DNA of 23,137 nt, taken from NCBI GenBank assembly GCA_002731665.1, contig PCCJ01000005.1, positions 1 to 23,137 on the forward strand. Reading direction: 5' to 3'. The notes beneath the pieces were generated by a model. It had not been told where the DNA came from and did no database searches. It saw only the letters and a list, made by a program, of their open reading frames with translations. Of the stretch, positions 1-7,341 are shown piece after piece; the stretch's first letter is position 1, and each line of letters starts with the position of its first letter. The DNA comes from Actinomycetota bacterium. GTDB lineage: Bacteria; Actinomycetota; Acidimicrobiia; Acidimicrobiales; Poriferisodaliceae. The translations under genes were made by a program, and so were the position numbers.

Positions 1-36
1 TCATTTCGCATTGTTTTGAGTCCTAAACCATTCGTT

Positions 37-1740
37 TTATTTTTTGGTTCGTTTCTGTATATTGGCCCACTCATCTCGTAATCCCACGGTTCTGTGGAAT
101 AATAGAGGCGTCCCGGCATCTCGTGAGAAATAGCCCAACCGTTCAAATTGTACGACGACTTCTGTAGGCGTTTCGGCTAGTGCCGGTTCAAATTTGCAAT
201 TAGTTAATGTCTCAACTGACTGGTGATTGAGATCGTCCATGACATCTCCCGTCATTTGACCAGGCACTTCTGCTGTGAATAGTCGGTCATATAACGAGAC
301 AGATCCGGTTACAGCGTGTGTAGCCGAGACCCAGTGAAGTGTGGCCTTGACTTTTCGGTTATCTGGTGCTTTACCGCCGGCCGTTGCTGGGTCATAAGTG
401 CAGTGAATCTCCTGAAGTTCGCCAGATGAGGCTTCAACATAGTCATTGCATGTAATGAAGTAGCCACTGCGCAGTCTCACTTCTGCCCCCGGAGTCAGCC
501 TGAAGAACTTCGGCGGCGGGTTGACCTGAAAGTCATCTTCTTCGATATATAGAGTTCCAGAGAAAGGAACAAAGCGCAGCCCATCAGATTCATTCTCAGG
601 GTTGTTAGTGACCTCGCGCCATTCGACAACTGGATCTCCGTTCTCATCATTGGGCCAATTAGTAATAATGAGTTTCACCGGTCTGAGTATTGCCATTCGT
701 CTTTGTGAGACGGCATTAAGATTAACACGCACATAAGATTCAAGAAGCTCTATAGCGTGACGCGAGTTCGTTCTCGCAGCCCCGATATCTTTACAAAAAG
801 ATCGAACGGAAGAGGCTGGGTAACCACGTTTTTTTAGGGCTCTCAGCGTTGGTAGCCGTGGGTCGTCCCAGCCACTCACAACGCCATTGTCGATAAGGTC
901 ACGGAGTTTTCTTTTGGAAGTCACCGTGTGCGTCAGCTCTAAACGTGCAAATTCAGTTTGGTAAGGAGCCGGATCAGGAATCGGAAGTCTTTCGAGAAAC
1001 CAGTTGTACAAGTCTCTGTTGTTGGAAAATTCTAGCGTGCACAAAGAATGCGTGATGCCTTCGATTGCATCACCTTGTCCGTGAGCCCAGTCGTAGGTCG
1101 GGTAGATGCACCAGCGATCTCCAGTTCGGTAATGACTGGCATGTTTGATTCGGTACATTACCGGATCTCGCATTTGCATGTTGTCGTGTTGCATATCTAT
1201 GCGGGCTCTAAGAACGCAATGACCTTCCGGGAATACGCCCTCGCGCATTTGACGGAAGAGATCCAAATTTTCATCCTGATTTCGAGATCGAAAGGGGCTC
1301 TCTATCCCAGGTTTGCCGAAACCGCCACGTTGTTCGGATATCTCAACTGAAGATTGATCATCGACATAGGCAAATCCGTCAATTATTAAAAGTTCTGCCC
1401 AGGCGTAAAGTTGATCGAAATAATCTGATGTGTAACAAGTATCTCCTGCTTCATACCCAAGCCATTTTAGATCATCGACGATTCCTTCGACATACGTTTC
1501 ATCTTCTGTAGTCGGATTAGTGTCATCAAATCGCAGATTGCAAGTACCGTCGAATTCGTTAGCTAAATCAAAGTCTAAACAGATTGCTTTTGCATGACCG
1601 ATATGGAGGTAGCCATTTGGTTCTGGCGGAAACCGGGTCCGAATAGGTCGCTCGAATCGGCTGCTCTTAATATCTTCGCTGATTATGTCGTGAAGAAAAT
1701 TAGTTCTCGCTTCCACATCCGGCTCAACTTTATCGTTCAC
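37..1740 (-). CDS. glnS: Glutaminyl-tRNA synthetase
   Basis: Class I aminoacyl-tRNA synthetase that charges tRNA(Gln) with glutamine in the cytoplasm. The 567 residues match the usual bacterial GlnRS length of about 550-580. The N-terminal Rossmann domain starts with PPEPNGYLHIGH (HIGH at 46-49). The second signature is VTSKRKL (TSKRK at 274-278), where the E. coli enzyme has MSKRK, so Met is replaced by Thr. The C-terminal beta-barrel anticodon-binding region follows from about residue 345. The start is GTG; AGAGG lies about 9 nt upstream in the 56-nt gap after the SCO6745-family gene. It is the last gene of the minus-strand run and may be cotranscribed, although its function is unrelated. 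Many Actinobacteria lack GlnRS and make Gln-tRNA with GatCAB, so its presence is worth noting. Family identity is near certain. Confidence 0.97.
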   Translation of the reverse strand: MNDKVEPDVEARTNFLHDIISEDIKSSRFERPIRTRFPPEPNGYLHIGHAKAICLDFDLANEFDGTCNLRFDDTNPTTEDETYVEGIVDDLKWLGYEAGDTCYTSDYFDQLYAWAELLIIDGFAYVDDQSSVEISEQRGGFGKPGIESPFRSRNQDENLDLFRQMREGVFPEGHCVLRARIDMQHDNMQMRDPVMYRIKHASHYRTGDRWCIYPTYDWAHGQGDAIEGITHSLCTLEFSNNRDLYNWFLERLPIPDPAPYQTEFARLELTHTVTSKRKLRDLIDNGVVSGWDDPRLPTLRALKKRGYPASSVRSFCKDIGAARTNSRHAIELLESYVRVNLNAVSQRRMAILRPVKLIITNWPNDENGDPVVEWREVTNNPENESDGLRFVPFSGTLYIEEDDFQVNPPPKFFRLTPGAEVRLRSGYFITCNDYVEASSGELQEIHCTYDPATAGGKAPDNRKVKATLHWVSATHAVTGSVSLYDRLFTAEVPGQMTGDVMDDLNHQSVETLTNCKFEPALAETPTEVVVQFERLGYFSRDAGTPLLFHRTVGLRDEWANIQKRTKK

Positions 1741-1796
1741 TTACCTCAACCTCTTAAAACCATATTGTGGGGACACATTACATAACCAAAGGTACT

Positions 1797-2681
1797 TCAC
1801 TCTGATAGTGCTGCAACATTTGGAGGAGGCCAGATACCGGGAACTTCTCCGGAGCTCAACAGGCGGTCCGAAAACAGCGAAAGAAGTTTTAGAAGAGCCT
1901 CCACCTCATCAGCCAAGACAGTAACGATTGGGCTCGCAAGGCGGTCGGTGTGATGCTCTATGTTCTTTCGGGCTAAGAGCCCCGCATCTGTTTGGTTCCC
2001 ATTTTCATCGATGAGGTTGCGCTGCCTTAGTCGTGTCGCGGCGTGTTGCCACTCTTCTGCGGTCCAACCTCTGATTTTTTGTATCGTCGCCGGATCACCA
2101 CGGCCATTGGCGGACATCATGACGTGACATTCTGTTGGATCCAACTCACCGGCAATTAAAGCTATGTTATGGCCATCAAAACGAAACTCGCGAAGCAGTG
2201 TCACGCCGTGCCACACCGCAAGCATGGAATCCTCAGGCCAGGCCTCTGAGGCCCAACTCGCGAATAATGGTCGACCTGCCACAGGTAACTTGTCGCCGAT
2301 CGAACGCAGAATACTGTGTGCCACTTTAAATGGGGCCTCGAATTGTTCATGATCGAAGATGCGATGCATAGCTTGATCTATTAATTCGAGATGTGTTGAT
2401 CGGACCGTTGCCGGCGACATAATCTCCCAGCAAGATGGAATTGATTTGGCGACCATCCGAGGCGCGAAATTGTAAAAAGTAGCCGTAACCATTTTCTCTG
2501 AGGCTTGCCCTAATGGAGCCGCCCTGTAAGCGAAATATGCGTGCCACCAACCACGGAAGCCACGATTATTGAAGTCTTTTATCTCAGTAGGGTAATACCC
2601 ACAGCCATGAACAGCCTCGGCTAATTTAGCAAGCTGTCTTGACGCTTGATGGTTGAGGACACTGTCTTCGGCGTGGTTCAT
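1797..2681 (-). CDS. SCO6745-family protein (function unknown, C-terminal winged-helix-like)
   Basis: A 294-residue protein that I recognise as the SCO6745 family, widespread in Actinobacteria and without an assigned reaction. The family hallmarks are visible: a GWWHAYFAYRAAPLG segment at about 44-58, followed by VTATFYNFAPRMV at about 65-77. The C-terminal part (about 195-255), with IQKIRGWTAEEW, RLRQRNLID and TDAGLLARKNIEHHTD, looks like the winged-helix portion typical of the family, although DNA binding is not established. There is no signal peptide or membrane segment. The ATG directly follows the TAA of the cupin gene (TAAATG, zero spacing), so the two are almost certainly translated from one message. 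A role as a regulator or accessory of the cupin or the catabolic block is possible but is inference only. Confidence 0.8.
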   Translation of the reverse strand: MNHAEDSVLNHQASRQLAKLAEAVHGCGYYPTEIKDFNNRGFRGWWHAYFAYRAAPLGQASEKMVTATFYNFAPRMVAKSIPSCWEIMSPATVRSTHLELIDQAMHRIFDHEQFEAPFKVAHSILRSIGDKLPVAGRPLFASWASEAWPEDSMLAVWHGVTLLREFRFDGHNIALIAGELDPTECHVMMSANGRGDPATIQKIRGWTAEEWQHAATRLRQRNLIDENGNQTDAGLLARKNIEHHTDRLASPIVTVLADEVEALLKLLSLFSDRLLSSGEVPGIWPPPNVAALSE

Positions 2682-3149
2682 TTAGGAGACAGAATTCTCT
2701 TCATTTTGTTTTTTCAGCCCTCGTTCGAAATCACAGGTATCGATGATTCGATTCAGCACCATGTTTGCATCGAAGACTTCATAAATCTCCTGGTTCACTG
2801 CTGTCATTGATAACAAAATAACAGCGCCGTTGTCTCCTCCGCCTTCGATGTGGGTCTCATCACCATTATTTGTCGAAAACGTTCCAGCTGAACGTGTTGA
2901 GACAAGCTTATTTGGGTCTACTGAATCAAAAATCAGGTGATCGCCCTCGATAACAAGCGTTCGCGTTGGCCCAACATGTCTGTGCGGCACGCACTTTGAC
3001 CCGCTATCGAATTTCATCAGCATGTCGACCAAGTCCCTTTTTTTGTCAACATCGAGCACGTGATAATACAAGCCGTCGAAACCGGGAAATGGTCGCCAAG
3101 GTATAGATATAGATAATGGCTGTGTGGCGCTAGTGCTCTTGGGAGGCAT
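2682..3149 (-). CDS. Cupin-domain protein (dihydroxyacetophenone dioxygenase/ChrR-like)
   Basis: A 155-residue single-domain cupin. Motif 1 is visible as CVPHRHVGPTRTLVIEG, giving metal ligands H56, H58 and E68. Motif 2 lies around GTFSTNNGDETH and supplies H100. These four residues form the usual cupin site for Fe(II), Mn or Zn. Single-domain cupins of this form include 2,4'-dihydroxyacetophenone dioxygenases and ChrR-type anti-sigma factor domains; residue-level assignment is not possible here. It abuts the SCO6745-family gene with zero spacing and lies 34 nt after the acyl-CoA dehydrogenase gene, so it is probably part of the same operon. No strong Shine-Dalgarno sequence precedes the ATG. 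The fold is well supported; the substrate is unknown. Confidence 0.8.
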   Translation of the reverse strand: MPPKSTSATQPLSISIPWRPFPGFDGLYYHVLDVDKKRDLVDMLMKFDSGSKCVPHRHVGPTRTLVIEGDHLIFDSVDPNKLVSTRSAGTFSTNNGDETHIEGGGDNGAVILLSMTAVNQEIYEVFDANMVLNRIIDTCDFERGLKKQNEENSVS

Positions 3150-3183
3150 AAGGGGAAGCTACTTTCGAGTCGGTTTTTCTGCT

Positions 3184-4425
3184 CTAGATGGGCTCTTTGG
3201 GTAATCCTAGTATCTTTTCCGCAAGGATATTTTTTTGAATTTCGTCAGTCCCGCCGGCTATTGACTGAGCAGGAGTTGACAAGAGAACTTCTGCGATAAG
3301 GCCGTCTCTGGGGGAGTCAGTGCCAACTAGCATGCCCTGTGCGCCGATGATCTTAGTGTGTGCGTAATGGCAAGCCTTCGCAGTTACGCTCATGTTTAGC
3401 TTCGCCACGGAACCTTCTGCTCCAGGTGGTTTTCCAGAGGCCCTGGCGTCTCTGGCTCGGTTGGTTGTCCATACTGCGACCTGTCGCAATGTCTCAACGG
3501 TGGATGCTTCGGACCTTAAAAGTGGATTCGCCCGCTGGTTTGTTCTCTGGATTTCGGGAACAATTAGATTAGCTCTACCTGCTCGTTGGGGATACCAACG
3601 GTAAGTAGAAAAGTACTCATCCGCCTCAGTTCGAGCCGTTTCAACAATTTGCCCAGCGTCATCCTTGAATCGAGGTCGTCTGGTTGCCACGCCGCTTCGT
3701 TCATGGGCAAGTGTTGACAGAGCTACTCTCCATCCTTCACTAACATCGCCGATCAGATCATCTTTATGTACTCGTGCATCAGTCAGAAATACTTCGTTAA
3801 ATGACGCGTGGTCGTTCATTTGACGCAACGGGCGCGTTTCTATTCCGTCTTGCTTCATCGCTATAACGAAATAAGAGATGCCGTGATGTTTAGTCGCATC
3901 CTGATCTGTCCGCGCTAGCAGAATTCCATAATCTGCCTTGTGCGCGCCCGAGTTCCATACCTTCTGACCATTTATGACCCACTCATCGCCATCTCGTTCA
4001 GCGCGAGTTTTCAGACCAGCGAGATCAGAGCCCGCCTCAGGCTCACTAAAAAGCTGGCACCATTTATGTTCACCTGTCAGAATCGGCAAAAGAAATCGTT
4101 GCTTCTGCTCGTCAGTTGCCCAATCTAATAACGTAGGTGCGACAAGATACATACTGACGCCAGAAGCGACCCCGACCGCTCCGGCCTTGAAGAGCTCGTC
4201 GTTGATTATTCGATCAGTGCTACCTTGTAAATTTTTTCCGTACCAGGCTTTGGGCCATGATGGGCATGCCCATCCAGCCATTGCTAGTTTTGTCCTCCAA
4301 GTAATGAGATCGCCATTAGGTTCCCAGTTCTCAGAAACCCAAGCCTTAAACCCTTCTCGGATTTGCTCTATGTCGATGTTTGAAGGATTCTCTTGAGGTC
4401 CTTTCTGTCTAATCATCTCTACCAT
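3184..4425 (-). CDS. Acyl-CoA dehydrogenase family protein (FadE-like)
   Basis: A 413-residue flavoprotein of the acyl-CoA dehydrogenase fold, expected to introduce an alpha,beta double bond into an acyl-CoA. Visible hallmarks are WCQLFSEPEAGSDLAGLKT at about 122-140 (FAD/substrate signature 1), WVINGQKVWNSGAH at about 149-162, and the C-terminal GGTDEIQKNILAEKILGLPKEP. Where medium-chain enzymes carry catalytic Glu in EGT, this protein has G391. The base must therefore lie elsewhere, as in isovaleryl- and some FadE-type enzymes, or in a partner subunit. Length and motifs fit the mycobacterial FadE6/17/26-28-like group used on branched or steroid side-chain CoA esters. The ATG overlaps the nitroreductase stop by 7 nt, indicating translational coupling. 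The family is certain; the substrate is unknown. Confidence 0.93.
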   Translation of the reverse strand: MVEMIRQKGPQENPSNIDIEQIREGFKAWVSENWEPNGDLITWRTKLAMAGWACPSWPKAWYGKNLQGSTDRIINDELFKAGAVGVASGVSMYLVAPTLLDWATDEQKQRFLLPILTGEHKWCQLFSEPEAGSDLAGLKTRAERDGDEWVINGQKVWNSGAHKADYGILLARTDQDATKHHGISYFVIAMKQDGIETRPLRQMNDHASFNEVFLTDARVHKDDLIGDVSEGWRVALSTLAHERSGVATRRPRFKDDAGQIVETARTEADEYFSTYRWYPQRAGRANLIVPEIQRTNQRANPLLRSEASTVETLRQVAVWTTNRARDARASGKPPGAEGSVAKLNMSVTAKACHYAHTKIIGAQGMLVGTDSPRDGLIAEVLLSTPAQSIAGGTDEIQKNILAEKILGLPKEPI

Positions 4426-5072
4426 TGATTCATGTGAAGGAATTGATCAATATCTTTTCGTCGGCCAGGTTTGAACTCTTGTCCGATGGTGTAAGCGACT
4501 GGGCTCAAAGCGACTTGCTGGGTAGTGTCGTAAGGAATGCCTAGGACTTCAGCGATGTCTCGTTCTCTCTGCAGGTGGACGGTAGTCCAGCAAGTGCCTA
4601 ATCCACGTAATCTGGCTGCGAGCATGAAACTCCAAGCTGCCTGTATGACCGACCCCCACTTGAGAGCCTGCGTTCCAGCATCAGCTCCGTCGAGTCGCCC
4701 ATCGATACAGGGCACGAAAATCGCAGGGACTTTCGGAAATATTTCGGCCAAATGCCTGGCTGAACCCATCATGTTCAGGTAGTCCTGGCGGGATTCATCA
4801 CTTGTCTGTTGATTCGCAGAAGATTCAATATATTGATCAGACGCTAATTTAAGCCAGACTTCTCGATATATTTCACCTACTTGGTGGCATTGGTCTCTGT
4901 CGTTCGAAACATAAAAGTGCCAGTCTTGACGTAAAGATCCAGTTGGTGCTTGTAAGGCTATTTCCACGCATTCACGCAGCACTGCGGACCCAACGGTTCG
5001 TTCAAGATTAAGGCGTTTACGAACTGAGCGTGTGGTGGTTAAAAGTTCGTTGGCAGTTAAGTCCAGTTGCAT
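4419..5072 (-). CDS. Nitroreductase family FMN oxidoreductase
   Basis: A 217-residue protein of the nitroreductase fold, an FMN-dependent NAD(P)H oxidoreductase normally active as a homodimer. FMN phosphate-binding RSVRKRL is at residues 15-21, APTGSLRQDWHFYV at 42-55 and the late GLGTCWTT at 157-164; these are typical anchors of the family. I start at the ATG at 5072 because RSVRKR normally lies about 10-15 residues from the N-terminus and an AAAGAA element sits just upstream. The frame stays open to 5135, which would add 21 residues with no family resemblance. It overlaps the following acyl-CoA dehydrogenase by 7 nt. Reduction of an enone, nitro or quinone group in the same pathway is possible; the sequence does not show which. 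Confidence 0.88.
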   Translation of the reverse strand: MQLDLTANELLTTTRSVRKRLNLERTVGSAVLRECVEIALQAPTGSLRQDWHFYVSNDRDQCHQVGEIYREVWLKLASDQYIESSANQQTSDESRQDYLNMMGSARHLAEIFPKVPAIFVPCIDGRLDGADAGTQALKWGSVIQAAWSFMLAARLRGLGTCWTTVHLQRERDIAEVLGIPYDTTQQVALSPVAYTIGQEFKPGRRKDIDQFLHMNQW

Positions 5073-5235
5073 GATCAATTCTTTCGGTAAATAATCCTCT
5101 GCAGAAAATTGGAGCAGCCTCCTGTCAACACGCACACTAACTCAAAGACGTCTCAGACTTAATCAAAACTCTTAAGGGTCCTCAACTCTTCAGTACTTGG
5201 CGCGAATTGCTCATCGGATTGGCTTAGGGAAGTAT

Positions 5236-5649
5236 CTAAGCCTGAAATTCGATCACAGCGGTACCGATGACACCAGTTCGACCATCCTCAGCAGTAATCA
5301 CCAGATCAACTTCAACTGTTCTGGCTGAATCGTCTGTGTCAGTTACAGCACCGCTCATAGTCACTTTGCTGTCGACTAAAAGTGAGCCTCGAAACACAGT
5401 ATCTATTTTTCGCACAGTGCAACCCGGCGCCCAGCGATGAATCATCGCAAGAAGCAGACTTTGGCTCATTATCCCAGGCACAATAGCTGCCGGAAAACCT
5501 TCTTTGCGTGCTGCTTCGTGGTTTACGAATCGCTCGAATACATGCTTGGCGGCGGTGCAGAATGCAGTAACCTTTGACATTGACACGTCTGGAATCTCGC
5601 CTGGAAGATCATCTCCAAGTTCAACATCATCGTACGATAAAACTTTCAT
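5236..5649 (-). CDS. MaoC-like hot-dog hydratase subunit (short, ChsH1-like)
   Basis: A 137-residue single hot-dog domain of the MaoC enoyl-CoA hydratase superfamily. The hydratase-like segment RFVNHEAARKEGFPAAIVPGIM (40-61) contains H44, the position of the catalytic His. The Asp normally five residues before it appears as E39. The C-terminal half alternates strands, as expected for the hot-dog sheet. Its ATG begins one base after the TGA of the 150-residue MaoC-N gene. Such adjacent pairs commonly form a two-subunit (R)-specific hydratase, as ChsH1 and ChsH2 do in steroid side-chain degradation. The partner relationship is inferred from gene order. Fold confidence is good; the exact reaction is not shown. 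Confidence 0.82.
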   Translation of the reverse strand: MKVLSYDDVELGDDLPGEIPDVSMSKVTAFCTAAKHVFERFVNHEAARKEGFPAAIVPGIMSQSLLLAMIHRWAPGCTVRKIDTVFRGSLLVDSKVTMSGAVTDTDDSARTVEVDLVITAEDGRTGVIGTAVIEFQA

Positions 5650-5650
5650 A

Positions 5651-6103
5651 TCAAGCCTTCTTGATCATTTTCCAGTCAACAGTTGAGACTAACGCGCCGT
5701 TCTCATCTTTGAATTCCATTCGTTGCACTATAAATACCATGGTCCCACTTCGACCGGTCTTATCAAAAATATCTGCGATTGTAGTAACAGCGGTAAGTTT
5801 AGATCCTGCTCGTATAGGCAAATGTGCGGTCACTGTCTTACCGCCATCGATACCGAAGCCGCCGCCGATCTGAGGGAAATTTTTCGGAAATAAACGTCCT
5901 GACATGCAGTGAGTAGTGAAGCTAGGGTGAGCCTGAAAATCCGAATGCGATGGGTCTATAAACCTTTCGTCGGTTTCTCCACAAGCCAAAGCCCACTGGA
6001 CCATGGCATCCTTGTCAATGATGAATTCTGCCCAATCGAATTCAACGCCGATCCATTCAGCTCGGACTTCGGCAATGTTTACGCTTCCAGACGACTCGGC
6101 CAT
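5651..6103 (-). CDS. MaoC N-terminal-type dehydratase domain protein (FAS1-like dehydratase)
   Basis: A 150-residue protein resembling the FAS1_DH/MaoC_dehydrat_N domain: a WIGVEF start of the fold near 17-22, then VQWALACGETDERFIDPSHSDF at about 35-56 and HPSFTT at 59-64, where this family has the proline-rich 'APPTF' turn. The central hot-dog helix and strands follow to a short basic end. I choose the ATG at 6103 because AAAGGA lies 5 nt upstream; the open frame to 6160 adds 19 residues that look non-homologous. It is one base upstream of the shorter MaoC-like gene, and the two probably form one hydratase. In ChsH2 this domain is fused to a DUF35 domain; here the DUF35 protein is encoded separately about 0.8 kb upstream. 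Confidence 0.82.
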   Translation of the reverse strand: MAESSGSVNIAEVRAEWIGVEFDWAEFIIDKDAMVQWALACGETDERFIDPSHSDFQAHPSFTTHCMSGRLFPKNFPQIGGGFGIDGGKTVTAHLPIRAGSKLTAVTTIADIFDKTGRSGTMVFIVQRMEFKDENGALVSTVDWKMIKKA

Positions 6104-6108
6104 ACAAT

Positions 6109-6114
6109 TCCTTT
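6109..6114 (-). promoter_or_regulatory. Ribosome binding site deciding the MaoC-N start
   Basis: AAAGGA on the minus strand, 5 nt before the ATG at 6103. It favours this start over the upstream in-frame start at 6160. Confidence 0.6.
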
Positions 6115-6147
6115 CAAATTCCTGCGGTGCGAACGTAACACTTGCAG

Positions 6148-6153
6148 AGTATA
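6148..6153 (-). promoter_or_regulatory. Possible -10 element before the MaoC pair
   Basis: TATACT on the minus strand (5 of 6 matches to TATAAT), about 45 nt upstream of the MaoC-N start, inside the 140-nt gap after the PHP gene. No good -35 hexamer is seen 16-18 nt further upstream. The gap itself is the largest break in the minus-strand run apart from the one before the nitroreductase, so an internal promoter is plausible but weakly supported. Confidence 0.25.
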
Positions 6154-6243
6154 AAACCATTAACTACGAAATATCGGTGCTTAAGTAAATATCGTAAACC
6201 TCAGGGTAGTGGCCCAGTTCTAGTGGTTTGCTCAGTAGGTAAG

Positions 6244-6903
6244 TTAGGGCTCAGTAGTAGCGTTTTTGGGTTCTGGCCTGAGCGAAATCGGCTCAAATGA
6301 ACCAGATTGGAGCTCTCCAACTAAACCTTCGACTGTTGTAATGCTGTCAGATTCGAATGCAGTGGCGCAATAGCCGATTCGACTAACTACGTGGCTATCC
6401 GATCCGCCAAAACCTTTGTACCCATGTATCGCAGCCTGCTTCACTGATAGTTCGTCTTCGCCGGGTATCGAGCCACCATTAAAAACTTCGACAGTATGGA
6501 CATCAGAGATCGGACCAGAGAGTTCATAGTGCGAAAAAAGCCCGACGCGTTTTCGCCCTGGATGACAAGGAGCAGCGAAGGCACCGTTCTCTCTAGCGGC
6601 ATTCAATACGGTTTGAATAGGAAGTCGTATGTTAGCGAAATCAAAACTATGCAATAAGTCTTCATTAACACCAAAAACTAAGACATGCCCGTAGTCTGTC
6701 TCGACTTCACTGGCTTTAAGGATTAAGAGGTTGTACTCATCTTCTAAAGATCGATAATCCGATTCTGAGTCGTATTGTCTATGTTCAGTGAGCACAAACC
6801 CGTCTAGAGGGATTTCTTTTTTTCGAATCCACTTACAGTAGTTTTCTACCTTTGCGCGACCATCATCAGATTTGATCGAGTGCGTATGTAAATCAAGGAT
6901 CAT
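6244..6903 (-). CDS. PHP-domain metal-dependent hydrolase/phosphoesterase
   Basis: A 219-residue stand-alone PHP domain. The metal-binding motifs appear in order: HTHSIKSDDG (H6, H8, D13/D14), TEH (H41), ASEVET (E66), GHVLVFG (H73), CHPGRK (H114) and GSDSH (D169, H171). Together these give the full set of ligands expected for a trinuclear Mn/Fe/Zn site, so the enzyme should be active. Related proteins hydrolyse phosphoesters such as histidinol phosphate or nucleoside 3',5'-bisphosphates; the substrate here cannot be read off. It starts 15 nt after the DUF35 gene stop, so it is embedded in the thiolase/DUF35/MaoC run. That is an unexpected neighbour for beta-oxidation genes, and a link to the APH-like kinase upstream (phosphorylation then dephosphorylation) is speculative. 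Confidence 0.88.
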   Translation of the reverse strand: MILDLHTHSIKSDDGRAKVENYCKWIRKKEIPLDGFVLTEHRQYDSESDYRSLEDEYNLLILKASEVETDYGHVLVFGVNEDLLHSFDFANIRLPIQTVLNAARENGAFAAPCHPGRKRVGLFSHYELSGPISDVHTVEVFNGGSIPGEDELSVKQAAIHGYKGFGGSDSHVVSRIGYCATAFESDSITTVEGLVGELQSGSFEPISLRPEPKNATTEP

Positions 6904-6918
6904 AAGACTAGAAGGTTC

Positions 6919-7341
6919 CTAAGATAAAGTGAATACTGGGACAGCAAAGGACTCAGTGTCAGGTCGTTCCTGGGTAACGAACTTGACCATCACTTCTGCT
7001 CCTACCGAAACGTCGTACGGGTCGCAGTCCACAATATTTGTAAGTATTCGCGAGCCTTCTTCTAAGTCCACATAGGCAAGAACATACGGACACGCTTTGG
7101 CGAAACCTTTAGCTTGATTCTGTTCAGTTACCGTATACGTGTAAACCGTTCCTTTTCCAGAGGCAACAAAGTGCTCCAGATCGGATGCATCTAAACAGTT
7201 GACACATATGCCCCTTGGTCGATGTTGGACAATTTGACACTTGTTGCAGCGCTGAAGGACTAGCTCATTGCGACTAGTGCCCTCCCAATAGCCGAGCGAT
7301 TCAAACGAAGCGTAAGGTAGAGGGTGTTCTATGTTGCTCAT
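6919..7341 (-). CDS. DUF35 zinc-ribbon/OB-fold protein (thiolase partner)
   Basis: A 140-residue acyl-CoA-associated OB-fold protein. A rubredoxin-like zinc ribbon is formed by C32, C35, C46 and C49 (CNKC ... CVNC), followed by the OB domain with GKGTVYTYTVTEQ and YVLAYVDLEEGSRILTNI. DUF35 proteins bind and stabilise SCP-x type thiolases and the steroid aldolase Ltp2; they are not known to be catalytic alone. Its start overlaps the thiolase stop by 4 nt (ATGA), the classical arrangement for this partner pair. In mycobacterial ChsH2 the same domain is fused to a MaoC domain, while here it stands alone. Confidence 0.92.
   Translation of the reverse strand: MSNIEHPLPYASFESLGYWEGTSRNELVLQRCNKCQIVQHRPRGICVNCLDASDLEHFVASGKGTVYTYTVTEQNQAKGFAKACPYVLAYVDLEEGSRILTNIVDCDPYDVSVGAEVMVKFVTQERPDTESFAVPVFTLS

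Noticed and set aside
3974..4396. 140-residue plus-strand frame inside the acyl-CoA dehydrogenase gene
   Set aside because: It lies fully antisense to a gene with clear family motifs and has a composition rich in Ser, Arg and Pro typical of shadow frames.
5098..5135. Upstream start of the nitroreductase at 5135 with an AGGAGG nearby
   Set aside because: The AGGAGG lies downstream of that start codon, so cannot serve it, and the extra 21 residues do not look like the family.
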